Shown: piece by piece, positions 26,752-36,140 of the stretch | How positions within the stretch are numbered: position 1 is the first letter of the stretch | How the letters are laid out: each line of letters opens with the position of its first letter | Assembly (NCBI GenBank): GCA_050187875.1 | Contig: JBFWXB010000021.1 | Location: 1 to 64,000, forward strand | DNA: 64,000 nucleotides | DNA from: JAFKKS01 sp050187875 | Lineage (GTDB): Bacteria; Pseudomonadota; Alphaproteobacteria; Rhizobiales; Xanthobacteraceae | Reading direction: 5' to 3' | Translations under genes and position numbers: made by a program | Notes under the pieces: model-generated | Told to the model about the DNA's origin: nothing | Database searches by the model: none | What the model saw: the letters and a program-made list of their open reading frames with translations, nothing else

Positions 26752-27548
26752 GGCTTTGTCATCGATGCGGTGAAGTCGGCGCTCGAGGCTCCGGCTGCGA
26801 GGGTCGCCGTACGCGATGCGGAGAGCCGGCAAACTTCGCCATTGGTGAGCGCGGGAATGGCATGGTCTCGCTCACCGAGAAACCGCAGCACATCGTCAAG
26901 GCGCCGCCAGGCTCCAGCCTCCTCGATTTCCCAGGAATGCGCCCAGAGATGAAAGACGCCGCCGCGCTGCAACGTCTCGGCGAAAAGAATGCGGCTCAGC
27001 TCCGGCCAGTCGACGGCGCGGCCACACGCAACATAGCGCCAGAGATTGCGCAGCGCGCCGCGCTTCGCCGCGTTCTGGAGGTAGGAGCGCGCATCGTGGG
27101 GCCAGGCTTGAATGCTCGTGGGCATCGAGAGGAGGGCGCCGGTGCGCCGCGGCCAATCGAGCGACAGGAATTCGACGGTGCGGATCGCGCTATATCCCGC
27201 GTGCTCGATCATCCTCAGGTGCCGTGCGCCGTATCGGCCGCCCGGCGGGCAGAAGAGCGAGCACGGCTGGCCCGTTACGTCTTCCAGCCAGCGCTTGGCT
27301 CCGAATATTTCACGGCACGCCTGCCGGTCGCGCGTACGAGTGAGGATCACGTGCCCGAGCGTATGCGCACCGACTTCGAAAACCTGCGCGAGCTCACGGA
27401 TCTGCGCAACGGACATCGTCCCACGCTCGGCGCTTCTGGGAATGTAGAACGTCCCGCGCAAACCGTGGCGCAACATCATCTCGGCAATGTGCGCATCGAG
27501 CGGATGGCCGTCATCCCAGCTCAAGGTCATACATGCAGCTGGTTGCAT
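26748..27548 (-). CDS. Polysaccharide deacetylase family protein, second copy
   Basis: The 266-residue NodB-type protein has CMTLSWDDGHPLDAHIAEMM (catalytic Asp and metal site), LRGTFYIPRSAERG, VGAHTLGHVIL for zinc binding and LFCPPGGRYGARHLRMI. It lacks an obvious signal peptide. It is coupled to the following glycosyltransferase (ATGA overlap) and lies 11 bp after the duplicated methyltransferase gene, so it almost certainly modifies the same polysaccharide. It is only distantly similar to the deacetylase at 21.4 kb. Confidence 0.9.
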   Translation of the reverse strand: MQPAACMTLSWDDGHPLDAHIAEMMLRHGLRGTFYIPRSAERGTMSVAQIRELAQVFEVGAHTLGHVILTRTRDRQACREIFGAKRWLEDVTGQPCSLFCPPGGRYGARHLRMIEHAGYSAIRTVEFLSLDWPRRTGALLSMPTSIQAWPHDARSYLQNAAKRGALRNLWRYVACGRAVDWPELSRILFAETLQRGGVFHLWAHSWEIEEAGAWRRLDDVLRFLGERDHAIPALTNGEVCRLSASRTATLAAGASSADFTASMTKP

Positions 27549-27559
27549 GCGCGTCCCCG

Positions 27560-28972
27560 TCAGCCGCTTTCATTTGCGAGTTCGGCCGCGCGCGGTCGGC
27601 GGAAGAAGCTGTAGGTGTGCCGATGCGCAGTCGCGGTCACGAACTCTGCCGTTTTCAGCAGAGGAAAGACGAATGGGCGAAAATCGCGCAGGCATTGCCA
27701 TGAGGGCAAAGGGCAGGGGTTGAGATGCGCGACGTCATCCCAGCCGATAATCAGGATGCCGTCCTCGCGCAGGCTCTCGCGGCAGGCTGAAAACGCGGCC
27801 TCGATGTCCGCGCGCTCGTTGAGCCCCCAGCCGTACACACCGTTGCAGATGATGAGATCGATGGTGCCGGGACGGAAATGTCGCGTGAGGTCCTGAAGCG
27901 GCGCCGTGATATGGCGCTTTCCCCCGTAGCGGCGCTTCCAGCGCGCATTGTCGATCGTCCAATAATTCTTCCGGCGCTCGAAGAGCTTGTTGTACCCCCG
28001 CGTGCACCAGGAGCAGCCGACGAACAGCACGGTCATGTATGCGTCGTCGTGAAGGAAATATGGAAAAATCACTTTCTCCAGAACGCGCCGGTCTTCGTTC
28101 ACCAGATAAGAGTCGATTCCGACGAGGTGTTTCAGCTCCGCGGTGGCAAGATGCAGAACGCGGCTGAGCGATTGGCCAATGCCGGCGCCAAGACTCCAAT
28201 CCTGATTGCGAAACCACCGCCGCCGCTCGTTTCCAGCGCTTGCCGGGACTGGCGGGTTCGGTAGTGCATCGGCAGCGAACGCCAAACGTTGGCGATCATC
28301 CCTGTTGGCGCGCGGCTTGCGGAAAAACAGAAACCGGTGACGATAGGGCGTGGCGGTCAGATAGTCGGCTGTATCGAGTGGCGGGAAAATATAGGGCGCG
28401 AAGTTCCGCAACGCGTCGGATGTCTCGAGTGCATAGGGCCGCCGCTCAGCGACGCCATCGACACCGACAACGAGAATGCCGCCGTCGCGCAACGTCTCGT
28501 AACAAGCGCTGACGGCTTTCTCCACGTCGGACGGGGCATCGAGCCCCCAACCAAACACGCCATTGCAGATGATGAGATCCAGTGTTCCGCGTGGAAAATG
28601 GCGTGAGATGTTCTGCAGGCTGCCGACGATGTGCTGTTCTGCGCCGAATTTGCGCAAGGCCGGATCGACTTCGATCGTCCAATAGTTCTTGCCCACAAAC
28701 CACGGCGTATAGCCTTTGGTGTACCAATCGCATCCGACAAAGAGGATGCTCTGACACGCCTGGTCATTCAGAAAGTACGGAAAGATTATCTGCTCCAGCA
28801 CGCGCCGGTCCTCGTTCCGCAAAAACGAAGCGAGGCCGAGCATGCTCCGGGCTTCACGCAGCGCGCGGCCGGCGAGGCGTGACAGCAATGCGCGCCGCGG
28901 CATCTTCTCGAGCGCTGTGTCCGCCGGAAAGATGCCGAAATGCCGGACACCGTTTTTAAGCACACCGCTCAT
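27560..28972 (-). CDS. Internally duplicated methyltransferase-like protein
   Basis: The 470-residue protein contains two similar halves of about 170 residues joined by a linker at about 220-260. Each half has NEDRRVLE(Q/K)(I/V)IFPYFL, then LFVGC-W-(Y/C)T(K/R)GY, KNYWTI and DLIICNGV(F/Y)GWGL. The latter resemble motifs I, II and IV of class I SAM-dependent methyltransferases. The glycine-rich loop is atypical (FVGCDW, FVGCSW). The start at 28972 overlaps the upstream gene by 17 bases. It probably modifies the polymer or a precursor. Whether both halves bind SAM is unknown. Confidence 0.75.
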   Translation of the reverse strand: MSGVLKNGVRHFGIFPADTALEKMPRRALLSRLAGRALREARSMLGLASFLRNEDRRVLEQIIFPYFLNDQACQSILFVGCDWYTKGYTPWFVGKNYWTIEVDPALRKFGAEQHIVGSLQNISRHFPRGTLDLIICNGVFGWGLDAPSDVEKAVSACYETLRDGGILVVGVDGVAERRPYALETSDALRNFAPYIFPPLDTADYLTATPYRHRFLFFRKPRANRDDRQRLAFAADALPNPPVPASAGNERRRWFRNQDWSLGAGIGQSLSRVLHLATAELKHLVGIDSYLVNEDRRVLEKVIFPYFLHDDAYMTVLFVGCSWCTRGYNKLFERRKNYWTIDNARWKRRYGGKRHITAPLQDLTRHFRPGTIDLIICNGVYGWGLNERADIEAAFSACRESLREDGILIIGWDDVAHLNPCPLPSWQCLRDFRPFVFPLLKTAEFVTATAHRHTYSFFRRPRAAELANESG

Positions 28973-31274
28973 GACGTTCCTCGGCAATCGGTGGATTGTG
29001 AGAGCCGGCGCTTGACGCGTCCAAGCGCTGCGCGCGACAGGGAGCTTCGGATGCTCTCGCGATCTCTTGCTCCATGTCCTCGAGAATGGCGTTCATGCGT
29101 GCCAACGCGACCGTGCGCTTCAAGGCCTGCCACAAACCGCGCCGTAGAGACGTGGGCGCGGCGAGATGCGCTCGCGCGCAGCGGCCGAGCGCGGAAAGAA
29201 ATGCCGCGCGGGCTTTCGATGATGGTTCGGCCTCCAGCGCGACGCGCAAGACGCCCTCGATAAAACGCCGGCGCTGCCGCCATTTCGAGCGGCCCCATGC
29301 CATCAATAGTGTTTCGCCTTCGTGCGCAACGAGATGCGCGAGATCGTGTACGGCAAGGTCGCGCCAATGGTGAGCTGCGGCATAGGCATCGCATTCGGAT
29401 TTCGGGCCACAGTCGACGAAGGAAAGCGATCGCGCGCGTTCGTCGCAAAGAATATTTTCAATCGTCAGGTCGCCGTGAGACAAGCCGGTGCGCCACAGCT
29501 TCATCATCGCGGTCGCCACCGCCATTGTCGCCGGATGTTCTGCCGCGGTTCCCGTCGAGCGGCCATAAAGACAGGCGACGAGCTTTCGCCCGGGGACTTG
29601 GGCCATCACCAACGCAAGTGGCGTCTCGGAGACGAGTACCGGCGCAGGGATGTAGATGGTCCAGCCACAAATGACGTGCCCATTCAGAATTGTGTGCAGG
29701 TCGCGAAACGCCTCGTACTGCGCGCGGATTTCTGCGGGGTCCACGTTGCGGTCGGGCCTATAGAGCTTGATGATGTGTGCGCCGCAGGCAAACCTGTTTG
29801 AGCTCTCGGGCATCGCGGCGAAGATATGGCCTTGGCACCCGTTGAGGTCGATTGCCTCGACTTTGAGTGGCTCAGCGTCTTTTGGCAGGCGATGGAGAAT
29901 GGGCGCGAGCGTTTTGAGGCCGGCTTCGCTGACCTCGGTCCCGTCGGCGCTCCGCAGGAGGACGAGCACGGCCCCCCAGCGGATGATGAGGCGGAGCGTA
30001 CAGCCGATCAGGATGCCGTAGGCCGCGCCGATAACGCCCCAGTGAAGGACGAGCGGCCAAACCAGCACGCCGATCAGCGCCGTCTCGACCGCGGCAACAA
30101 GGAAATTCGTGCGCACATGTCCCATGCCGGCGAGCGCGGTCGAGGCGGGCATGCCGAGGCCATAGAGCAACTGACCAAACGCGAGGACGGTGACGACATC
30201 GCCATGACCTGCATAATCGTTCTTGGGGTAGAGCAGGCTCAATACGTCGTCGCCCCAGAGCAAGATCGCGAAGCAGAATACGCCGACGACGGCGCCGAGC
30301 TGCGCCGCGTCGGCGATCGATTCGCGCAAAAGCCGCGCGCTCCCGCCCTCCTGGAAGGCGCGCGCGGCTTTCGCCCAGAGCACGTTGCTCAGGCCGAGGA
30401 TGATCGGATTAGCGAATAACGCGATGCTCATGCAGGCGGTGTAGATGCCGGTCGCCGCCGTGCCGACGGAGAGCGCCACAAACCACAGGGTCATTTGCGA
30501 CTGCAGCGCGGCGAGGAGCTGGTTTGCAAACAGCCATTTGCCTACGGTCCAGCTGTTGCGTAGCGTCTCAGAAAACCCCTCGCGCATGAAATGGAAGCGA
30601 TCACGCACGAGCACGAGCCAGAAAACGACCGAAGCGGCGCAGGCAAAACCAAGCGCCGCGAGTGCGGTGACGCTGGTCAGATGGCCCGTCCAGGCGAGCC
30701 AGCCGAGGGCGCCGAGCTGCAGCGCTACAATCGCGCAATCGAGAGCGAGCGCCTCGATGTTGTGCAGGTCGGCGAAAGCGAAGCGACGCGCGAAATCGCG
30801 ATGAATGACGAAAGGCGCCACACCCGCCAGCACCCACAGGAGAGGGATGGCGCTCGTGTGCTTCCCCAAAAAGACCACGGCGATGATCGCCAGCCCGATC
30901 GCCATCACCGTCAATATGGATAGGAGGCCGCTGAGGGCCAGTGCCTGGCCTGCTTGGATAGCTGCCAGTGCGGGATCGCAACTGCGCCGTATCGTATAGG
31001 GAAGTGAGACGAGCGACTCCTGCGCGTTGGTGAGCCATATGAGGGTTGCGCCGGCAAGCGCATAAGTTCCGAGTTGATTGGGAAAGGTATGGCGGCCGAT
31101 CAGAACGGTCGTCATGAAGCTTGCCCCGCTGACAAGCGCCTGGTCGGCCAGTGCCAGAACCGACGGTGCCGTAGCGATCCGCACGACCTTCGCCAGGACG
31201 CGTCCGAGCAATCCCTTGCTCGCGCGTTCATCGAAATCGACGAGGGATGTCGGTCTCGCTGAGGAGTCGGTCAC
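28956..31274 (-). CDS. Wzx-like flippase fused to a kinase-like domain
   Basis: The 772-residue protein has an N-terminal portion (about 1-450) with about a dozen hydrophobic segments, resembling MATE/polysaccharide-flippase proteins. The C-terminal cytosolic portion (about 480-740) has a protein-kinase/aminoglycoside-phosphotransferase-type core: catalytic loop HGDLTIEN (His600, Asp602, Asn607) and metal-binding FVDCG at about 620. WaaP/Kdo-kinase-like and APH-like families share these motifs. The fusion suggests that phosphorylation of a lipid-linked sugar is tied to its export. It lies 42 bp after WecG/TagA in the operon. The fusion is in one uninterrupted frame. Confidence 0.82.
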   Translation of the reverse strand: MTDSSARPTSLVDFDERASKGLLGRVLAKVVRIATAPSVLALADQALVSGASFMTTVLIGRHTFPNQLGTYALAGATLIWLTNAQESLVSLPYTIRRSCDPALAAIQAGQALALSGLLSILTVMAIGLAIIAVVFLGKHTSAIPLLWVLAGVAPFVIHRDFARRFAFADLHNIEALALDCAIVALQLGALGWLAWTGHLTSVTALAALGFACAASVVFWLVLVRDRFHFMREGFSETLRNSWTVGKWLFANQLLAALQSQMTLWFVALSVGTAATGIYTACMSIALFANPIILGLSNVLWAKAARAFQEGGSARLLRESIADAAQLGAVVGVFCFAILLWGDDVLSLLYPKNDYAGHGDVVTVLAFGQLLYGLGMPASTALAGMGHVRTNFLVAAVETALIGVLVWPLVLHWGVIGAAYGILIGCTLRLIIRWGAVLVLLRSADGTEVSEAGLKTLAPILHRLPKDAEPLKVEAIDLNGCQGHIFAAMPESSNRFACGAHIIKLYRPDRNVDPAEIRAQYEAFRDLHTILNGHVICGWTIYIPAPVLVSETPLALVMAQVPGRKLVACLYGRSTGTAAEHPATMAVATAMMKLWRTGLSHGDLTIENILCDERARSLSFVDCGPKSECDAYAAAHHWRDLAVHDLAHLVAHEGETLLMAWGRSKWRQRRRFIEGVLRVALEAEPSSKARAAFLSALGRCARAHLAAPTSLRRGLWQALKRTVALARMNAILEDMEQEIARASEAPCRAQRLDASSAGSHNPPIAEERHERCA

Positions 31275-31315
31275 CGTTCGCCTCCGCGGGGCTTATGATC
31301 GAAACCACCGGATTG

Positions 31316-32128
31316 TCATTTTGGGCCGGCGGAATGGGCACGAGGCAGGTCGAGGCGCAACGCGCGGGCGGCGAGCTCGCGTGCGGTCAGCAATGCAAAT
31401 CCAGGCACGATGTAGAGGTAACGTCGCCACAGACGCCGGGGCTCCGTGAGGAGACGGAAGAGCCATTCGAGTCCGTTCCGTTGCATCCATTGCGGCGCTT
31501 GGCGCTTCGTCCCGGCGAGGAAATCGAAAGCGGCGCCAACCCCGATCATGACCGGCGCGTCGATGCGCCCGAGATGGCGCGCCATCCAGAACTCCTGCTT
31601 GGGTGTGCTAAGCCCCACCCAGACAATGTCGGGGCACGCCGCATTGATGCGGGCGACGATCGCGCTGTCTTCGTCAGGCGTCAGTTCACGAAACGGCGGC
31701 GAGAGCGTGCCGACGATGGTGACGCCGGGATAAGTGGCTTCCATCGCGTCTTTCAGCTTTTCTGCGACGCCCGGCGGGCCGCCGTAACAAAAATGCCGGT
31801 AGCCGCGCTCCGGCGAGATCGCCATCAGCGCCCGCATCAGGTCAGGGCCATAGACGCGCTCGGCAGGGGCGTTGCGGACGAGGCGCGAAAACCAGACGAG
31901 CGACATGCCGTCCGCCGTCACCATGCCCGCTTGGTTGAGAATGCCGCGAAGCGCATCGTCACGCCGGCTTTCCATCACGCCATGCGCCCCGGTGATGCAC
32001 ACGTAATGCTTCGCTCGCTGGCAAATCCAGCGCTCGACCATCGTCACGGCCTCGCGCAAGCTCGTAACGTTAACGCCGACGCCGAGGACGTTGACGCGCC
32101 GATCCTGCGCCGCAGCTACGGGCTTCAT
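31316..32128 (-). CDS. WecG/TagA/CpsF family glycosyltransferase
   Basis: The 270-residue enzyme belongs to GT26, which adds ManNAc(A) or a related sugar to a lipid-linked acceptor. It contains VNVLGVGVNVTSLREAV, YVCITGAHGVMESRRD, TADGMSLVWFSRL (catalytic Asp region), CYGGPPGVAEKLKDAM and WVGLSTPKQEFWMARHL. ATG at 32128 overlaps the upstream decarboxylase stop as ATGA. The 49 additional upstream codons lie inside that gene in another frame and are discarded. It is likely to add the second sugar of the repeat unit. Confidence 0.93.
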   Translation of the reverse strand: MKPVAAAQDRRVNVLGVGVNVTSLREAVTMVERWICQRAKHYVCITGAHGVMESRRDDALRGILNQAGMVTADGMSLVWFSRLVRNAPAERVYGPDLMRALMAISPERGYRHFCYGGPPGVAEKLKDAMEATYPGVTIVGTLSPPFRELTPDEDSAIVARINAACPDIVWVGLSTPKQEFWMARHLGRIDAPVMIGVGAAFDFLAGTKRQAPQWMQRNGLEWLFRLLTEPRRLWRRYLYIVPGFALLTARELAARALRLDLPRAHSAGPK

Positions 32129-33105
32129 GAGGCCGACCTCCACACCAGCTTCTTCGCTTCGGATCCGCCAGAGAGAAGCTCGTCGAAATAAGTGATGGTT
32201 TTGGCGAGTCCTTCCCTGAGCGGGACGGCCGGCGCCCAGTGAAGGAGCGCTTTGGCGCGGCCGATGTCCGGACATCGCTGTCGCGGGTCGTCGGCAGGCA
32301 ACGGGCGAAGCACGACCTTCGACGACGAGTTCGTCAGCGCGACGATCATCTCGGCGAGCTCGCCGATCGTGATCTCGGCCGGGTTCCCGAGATTGACGGG
32401 CGCATCGAGATCGCCGTCAAAATTCATGAGGCGCGTGAGGCCATCGATCATATCGTCGATGTAGCAGAACGCCCGGGTCTGCTCGCCCGAGCCGAAAATC
32501 GTGATCGGCTGGTTCTGCAGCGCCTGCATGATGAAGGTCGAGACGACGCGCCCATCCTGCGGGTGCATGCTCGGTCCGTAGGTGTTGAAGATGCGTGCGA
32601 CGCGGATGGCGAGGCGGTGCTGGCGCCGGTAGTCATAGAACAGCGTCTCGGCGCAGCGTTTGCCCTCGTCGTAACAGGCGCGCGGACCGGCGAGATTGAC
32701 AAGACCCTGATAGCTCTCCGGCTGCGGATGGATGTGCGGGTCGCCGTACACTTCGCTGGTCGACGCTTGCAGGATGCGCACGCGCAGCCGTTTCGCAAGC
32801 CCAAGCATATTGATCGCGCCGAGCACGTTCGCCTTCGTCGTCTGCACCGGATCGAACTGGTAGTGGACGGGCGAAGCGGGGCAGGCGAGGTTGTAGATTT
32901 CATCGACTTCGACATAGAGCGGAAAAGTGATGTCGTGACGCATCACTTCGAAGCCGGGCATGGCCGAGAGCGCATCGATGTTTGCGCGACTTCCAGTGAA
33001 GTAATTGTCGACGCAGAGCACTTCGCAGTCCTGTTTCAGTAGCCGCGCGCACAGATGCGACCCGATGAATCCTGCTCCGCCGGTGACGAGTACGCGTTTC
33101 TGCAC
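32125..33105 (-). CDS. uxs: UDP-glucuronate decarboxylase (UDP-xylose synthase)
   Basis: The 326-residue extended SDR has RVLVTGGAGFIGSHL for NAD binding and the catalytic STSEVYGDP...YDEGKR signature. RIFNTYGPSMHPQDGRVVS and SGEQTRAFCYIDDMIDG follow. These match UDP-xylose synthases closely. The reaction takes UDP-glucuronate, supplied by the UDP-glucose dehydrogenase at 42-43.5 kb, to UDP-xylose. A GTG start at 33105 preceded by GGGAGAGG fits the family N-terminus; the open frame extends 47 codons further with unrelated sequence. It is the first gene of the minus-strand operon. Confidence 0.93.
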   Translation of the reverse strand: MQKRVLVTGGAGFIGSHLCARLLKQDCEVLCVDNYFTGSRANIDALSAMPGFEVMRHDITFPLYVEVDEIYNLACPASPVHYQFDPVQTTKANVLGAINMLGLAKRLRVRILQASTSEVYGDPHIHPQPESYQGLVNLAGPRACYDEGKRCAETLFYDYRRQHRLAIRVARIFNTYGPSMHPQDGRVVSTFIMQALQNQPITIFGSGEQTRAFCYIDDMIDGLTRLMNFDGDLDAPVNLGNPAEITIGELAEMIVALTNSSSKVVLRPLPADDPRQRCPDIGRAKALLHWAPAVPLREGLAKTITYFDELLSGGSEAKKLVWRSAS

Positions 33106-33383
33106 GACGCCTCTCCCAAGCCTGAGTTCCGGACGGGAAATACTGTGTGACGGCGCCTTCGATGAGAATTGCGCATTCGAGTGCGAACGCGACTCCGTTC
33201 CACGCGACGATGGGAGTAGCGGCGGGCGAGGCGGGCGTACTCCCATCGGACGATGAAGGGCGCATTATTTCCGACGGCGATCGGGCGCGTGGCGGCTATC
33301 GTTCAGGCTGGGCAGCCGCGGCTTCGCGCGCTTCGCCGATGCCGGTTCTGCGTTTGCCTCGCTCGATTTCGAGGGAGTTTGTC

Positions 33384-34730
33384 ATGCGGCGCACAGATGC
33401 CGGGCCAGGGGCGACTAAGACGCGAATTGGCGCTAGGCACTCGCGGCGCGCTTCGTTCGCTTTGCTTGCCGCGCTTGCGCTTGCAACGCCGGCTGCGGCG
33501 CAACCGGCGCCGACGCCGCAAACGTACAAGCTCGCGCCCGGCGACCGCATCTCGGTCGTAGTGTTCGGTCAGACCGAATTGTCCGGAGATATGCTTGTCG
33601 ATGTGACAGGCAATATCCGGCTTCCCTTCGTCGGCCCGATCGAAGTCGCCAATCTCACGCTTTCGGAATGCCACCAGCGTATCGTCGATCGTCTCGCCGA
33701 CGGCATCTTGAACCGGCCGTCCGTCAACGTGCAGATCAGCGAACTACGGCCGATCTTCATCCTCGGTGATGTGCGCACAGCCGGCGCGCATCCGTTCAAG
33801 TTCGGCATGAATGTCAAAATGGCGGTCGCCGTCGCAGGCGGGTTCGGTGTCGTTGCTCCTATGCAAGGCTCCGCCGTAGCCGATCTTCTCGCGAGCGAGG
33901 AGAGGCTTCGCCAGCTCACGCTGCAAAAGTCGATTCTGACGATCCGCAAGACGCGCCTCGAGGCGCAGCGCGACGGCGCGGCGGCTTTTCCCACCGCAAA
34001 TCAGGCCGGTGAGCGCATCGACGAAAATCTCGCCGACATCGTCGCCCTCGAGAAGGAGACGTTCGACTCGCAAATGGCGATCCAGCATTCGCAGCTCGAT
34101 CTCCTCCGGGCACAGAAACCGCGCATCGAAAGCGAGATCGAGGCGCTGGGCGCGCAGATTGCGACGCGCAAGAAGCAGCTCGATCTCGTTCGCCAGCACG
34201 CCGACCAATACACCCGGCTCGCGAAGCAAGGCCTCGGGCTTGCGGCGACGGAAATGCAGCTCCGGTTGACGGAGACGACCTATGAATCGGAGATATGGAA
34301 CCTCTCCGCGCAAATCGCACGCCTCAAGATGGATCTCGGCGCGCTCGATATCCGCATCCAGGAAGCCGACGCTGCGTTCAAGCGGCAGGTCCTGCTCGAT
34401 CTCCGCGACGTGCGCGACAAGCTCAAAGAGCTCGACGTGACGTTGCCGACGGCGCGTGAAATCCGCGATGCAAAGCTGCAGCAGGCGGGAAACATTGCCG
34501 ATATCGCGACGCCGCGCACGATTACCGTGACGCGCATGCGTAACGGACAGCCGTCGAGTATCTCCGCCGACGAGACGACACTGCTCGAGCCGGGCGACAT
34601 CGTCGAAATTCAACTGCGGCTCACGCGTGGCGCGACGATGGTCTCTGCCGCGATGCCGCAAGTCAGTTCAGGTCAGCCGCCGGGGGCAAGGCGCGAAGCC
34701 GCCGCGCCTGCGGCCGGAGGGCCGCACTGA
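33384..34730 (+). CDS. Polysaccharide export outer-membrane protein (Wza-like, with coiled coil)
   Basis: The 448-residue protein has a signal peptide (ASFALLAALALATPAAAQ). A polysaccharide-export domain follows (YKLAPGDRISVVVFGQTEL, GNIRLPFVGPI, then an SLBB-like segment PIFILGDVRTAGAHPFKFG). A long helical region rich in Leu, Glu and Arg covers about residues 170-350, with a C-terminal segment ending LLEPGDIVEIQLRLTRG. No lipobox is obvious. ATG at 33384 follows GAGGGAG with 6-base spacing. It is the first gene of the plus-strand operon and forms the outer-membrane exit route. Confidence 0.9.
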   Translation: MRRTDAGPGATKTRIGARHSRRASFALLAALALATPAAAQPAPTPQTYKLAPGDRISVVVFGQTELSGDMLVDVTGNIRLPFVGPIEVANLTLSECHQRIVDRLADGILNRPSVNVQISELRPIFILGDVRTAGAHPFKFGMNVKMAVAVAGGFGVVAPMQGSAVADLLASEERLRQLTLQKSILTIRKTRLEAQRDGAAAFPTANQAGERIDENLADIVALEKETFDSQMAIQHSQLDLLRAQKPRIESEIEALGAQIATRKKQLDLVRQHADQYTRLAKQGLGLAATEMQLRLTETTYESEIWNLSAQIARLKMDLGALDIRIQEADAAFKRQVLLDLRDVRDKLKELDVTLPTAREIRDAKLQQAGNIADIATPRTITVTRMRNGQPSSISADETTLLEPGDIVEIQLRLTRGATMVSAAMPQVSSGQPPGARREAAAPAAGGPH

Positions 34731-34769
34731 TCCTTTGCCGCCGTCACGCGGCGCCCTGGAGAGAGGGCC

Positions 34770-36140
34770 GTGCGTAGAGAGGGATCGTCGACCGTCGAAG
34801 GGCTTGGCCACGCGGACGCGCGGTCATGGAGCGATCGCTATCTCCTGTTTCTCATTTGTGTGCTCGCCGGCTATGCCCTGATGGGCAAAGGCTTCGCCTA
34901 TCTCGGCGTGCCGCCGATCTTTATCGGCGAGATCACACTCCTCCTCGGCACGCTCGTTTTCCTGCGCATGGGGCTTCTGTTCGCGTGCCTGACCACGCTG
35001 CCGAGTCTGATCCTTGCCGCTTTAATGGCTTGGACATTGCTGCGGACCGTGCCGTTCGTTCGCTCCTACGGTGCCGACGCGTTGCGCGACAGTGTCATCG
35101 TCATGTACGGCGCCTTCGCCTACATCGTCATCGCGCTTCTCTTGGAGGATGCGCGGCGGCTCGACATGCTGCTCCAGTATTATTCGCGCTTCCTGCGCTT
35201 TTTTGTGCCCCTCGTGCCGCTCCTTTTCGCGCTCTGCCAATACGCGCAGGAGAGCTTTCTTCCAAACCTGCCTGGCACGGACGTGCCCATTCTTCTGCTC
35301 GGCGCCGGTGAGGTGCCGGTTCACCTCGCGGGCGCTGCCGTGTTCGCGCTGGTTGGCTTCTACCGGCCGTCGGCGCTCTGGGTCGTGTGTCTCGTCGCGG
35401 CCGTGCTGATGGCCAGCGCGCTCAATCGCGGCGGCATGCTCGCGTTCGCCATTCCCGTCGTCGCCGCGACAATCCTCACCGGCAAAACGCGTTCGCTTGT
35501 GCGGCTGCTTCTCGCGGGCATGATCGTCTTCGGTGCGTCTTATGCGGTTGAGAAGGCGGTCACCAACCAGTCCGCGACCGCATCGAAAGAGCGCGAGCTT
35601 CGTCCCAGCCAATTCGTCGAGAATGCCGAGAGCATCTGGGGGCATTCGGACCCGAAGCTCGAAGGTTCACGCCGCTGGCGTCTCGAATGGTGGGGTCTCA
35701 TCATGAAGGACACGCTGTACGGCGGGCCGCACTTCTGGAGCGGCCGTGGTTTCGGCCTCAATCTCGCGGTCGAGGATGGCTACGGCGGCGACCGCCAGGC
35801 AAGCCCCCTGCGCAGCCCGCATAACGCGCACATGACGCTGCTTGCGCGGGCCGGCGTACCCGGTCTTGCGCTCTGGATCCTATTTCTGATGGCGTGGCTC
35901 GGCATGATGGGAGGAGCCTTCATCGACGCGCGCCGGCGGCGCGAGCAGGCTTGGACCGGGCTGTTCCTCTTCGTGGCCTGCTATGCGAGCGCCGCCATCA
36001 TCAATGCGACCTTCGACGTCGCGCTTGAAGGCCCAATGCAAGGAATCTGGTTCTGGTGCCTCATCGGCTTCGGTATCGGCGCCGTCATGATCTTCCGCTT
36101 TCAGCACCGCCAGCCCTTCGCTCAGCGGAGCGCGCCGTGA
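34770..36140 (+). CDS. O-antigen ligase/polymerase-like membrane protein (Wzy/WaaL family)
   Basis: The 456-residue protein has about ten hydrophobic segments and a large loop near residues 265-350. This loop contains RRWRLEWWGLIMKDT, GRGFGLNLAVEDGY and SPHNAHMTLLARAGVPG. The His-containing HNxxxxxLxxxGxxG pattern is characteristic of the Wzy_C/O-antigen ligase family. In this locus it is the best candidate for the repeat-unit polymerase. The start is a GTG at 34770 preceded by GGAGAGAGG. Its stop overlaps the following glycosyltransferase start as GTGA, so the two are coupled. Confidence 0.85.
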   Translation: MRREGSSTVEGLGHADARSWSDRYLLFLICVLAGYALMGKGFAYLGVPPIFIGEITLLLGTLVFLRMGLLFACLTTLPSLILAALMAWTLLRTVPFVRSYGADALRDSVIVMYGAFAYIVIALLLEDARRLDMLLQYYSRFLRFFVPLVPLLFALCQYAQESFLPNLPGTDVPILLLGAGEVPVHLAGAAVFALVGFYRPSALWVVCLVAAVLMASALNRGGMLAFAIPVVAATILTGKTRSLVRLLLAGMIVFGASYAVEKAVTNQSATASKERELRPSQFVENAESIWGHSDPKLEGSRRWRLEWWGLIMKDTLYGGPHFWSGRGFGLNLAVEDGYGGDRQASPLRSPHNAHMTLLARAGVPGLALWILFLMAWLGMMGGAFIDARRRREQAWTGLFLFVACYASAAIINATFDVALEGPMQGIWFWCLIGFGIGAVMIFRFQHRQPFAQRSAP

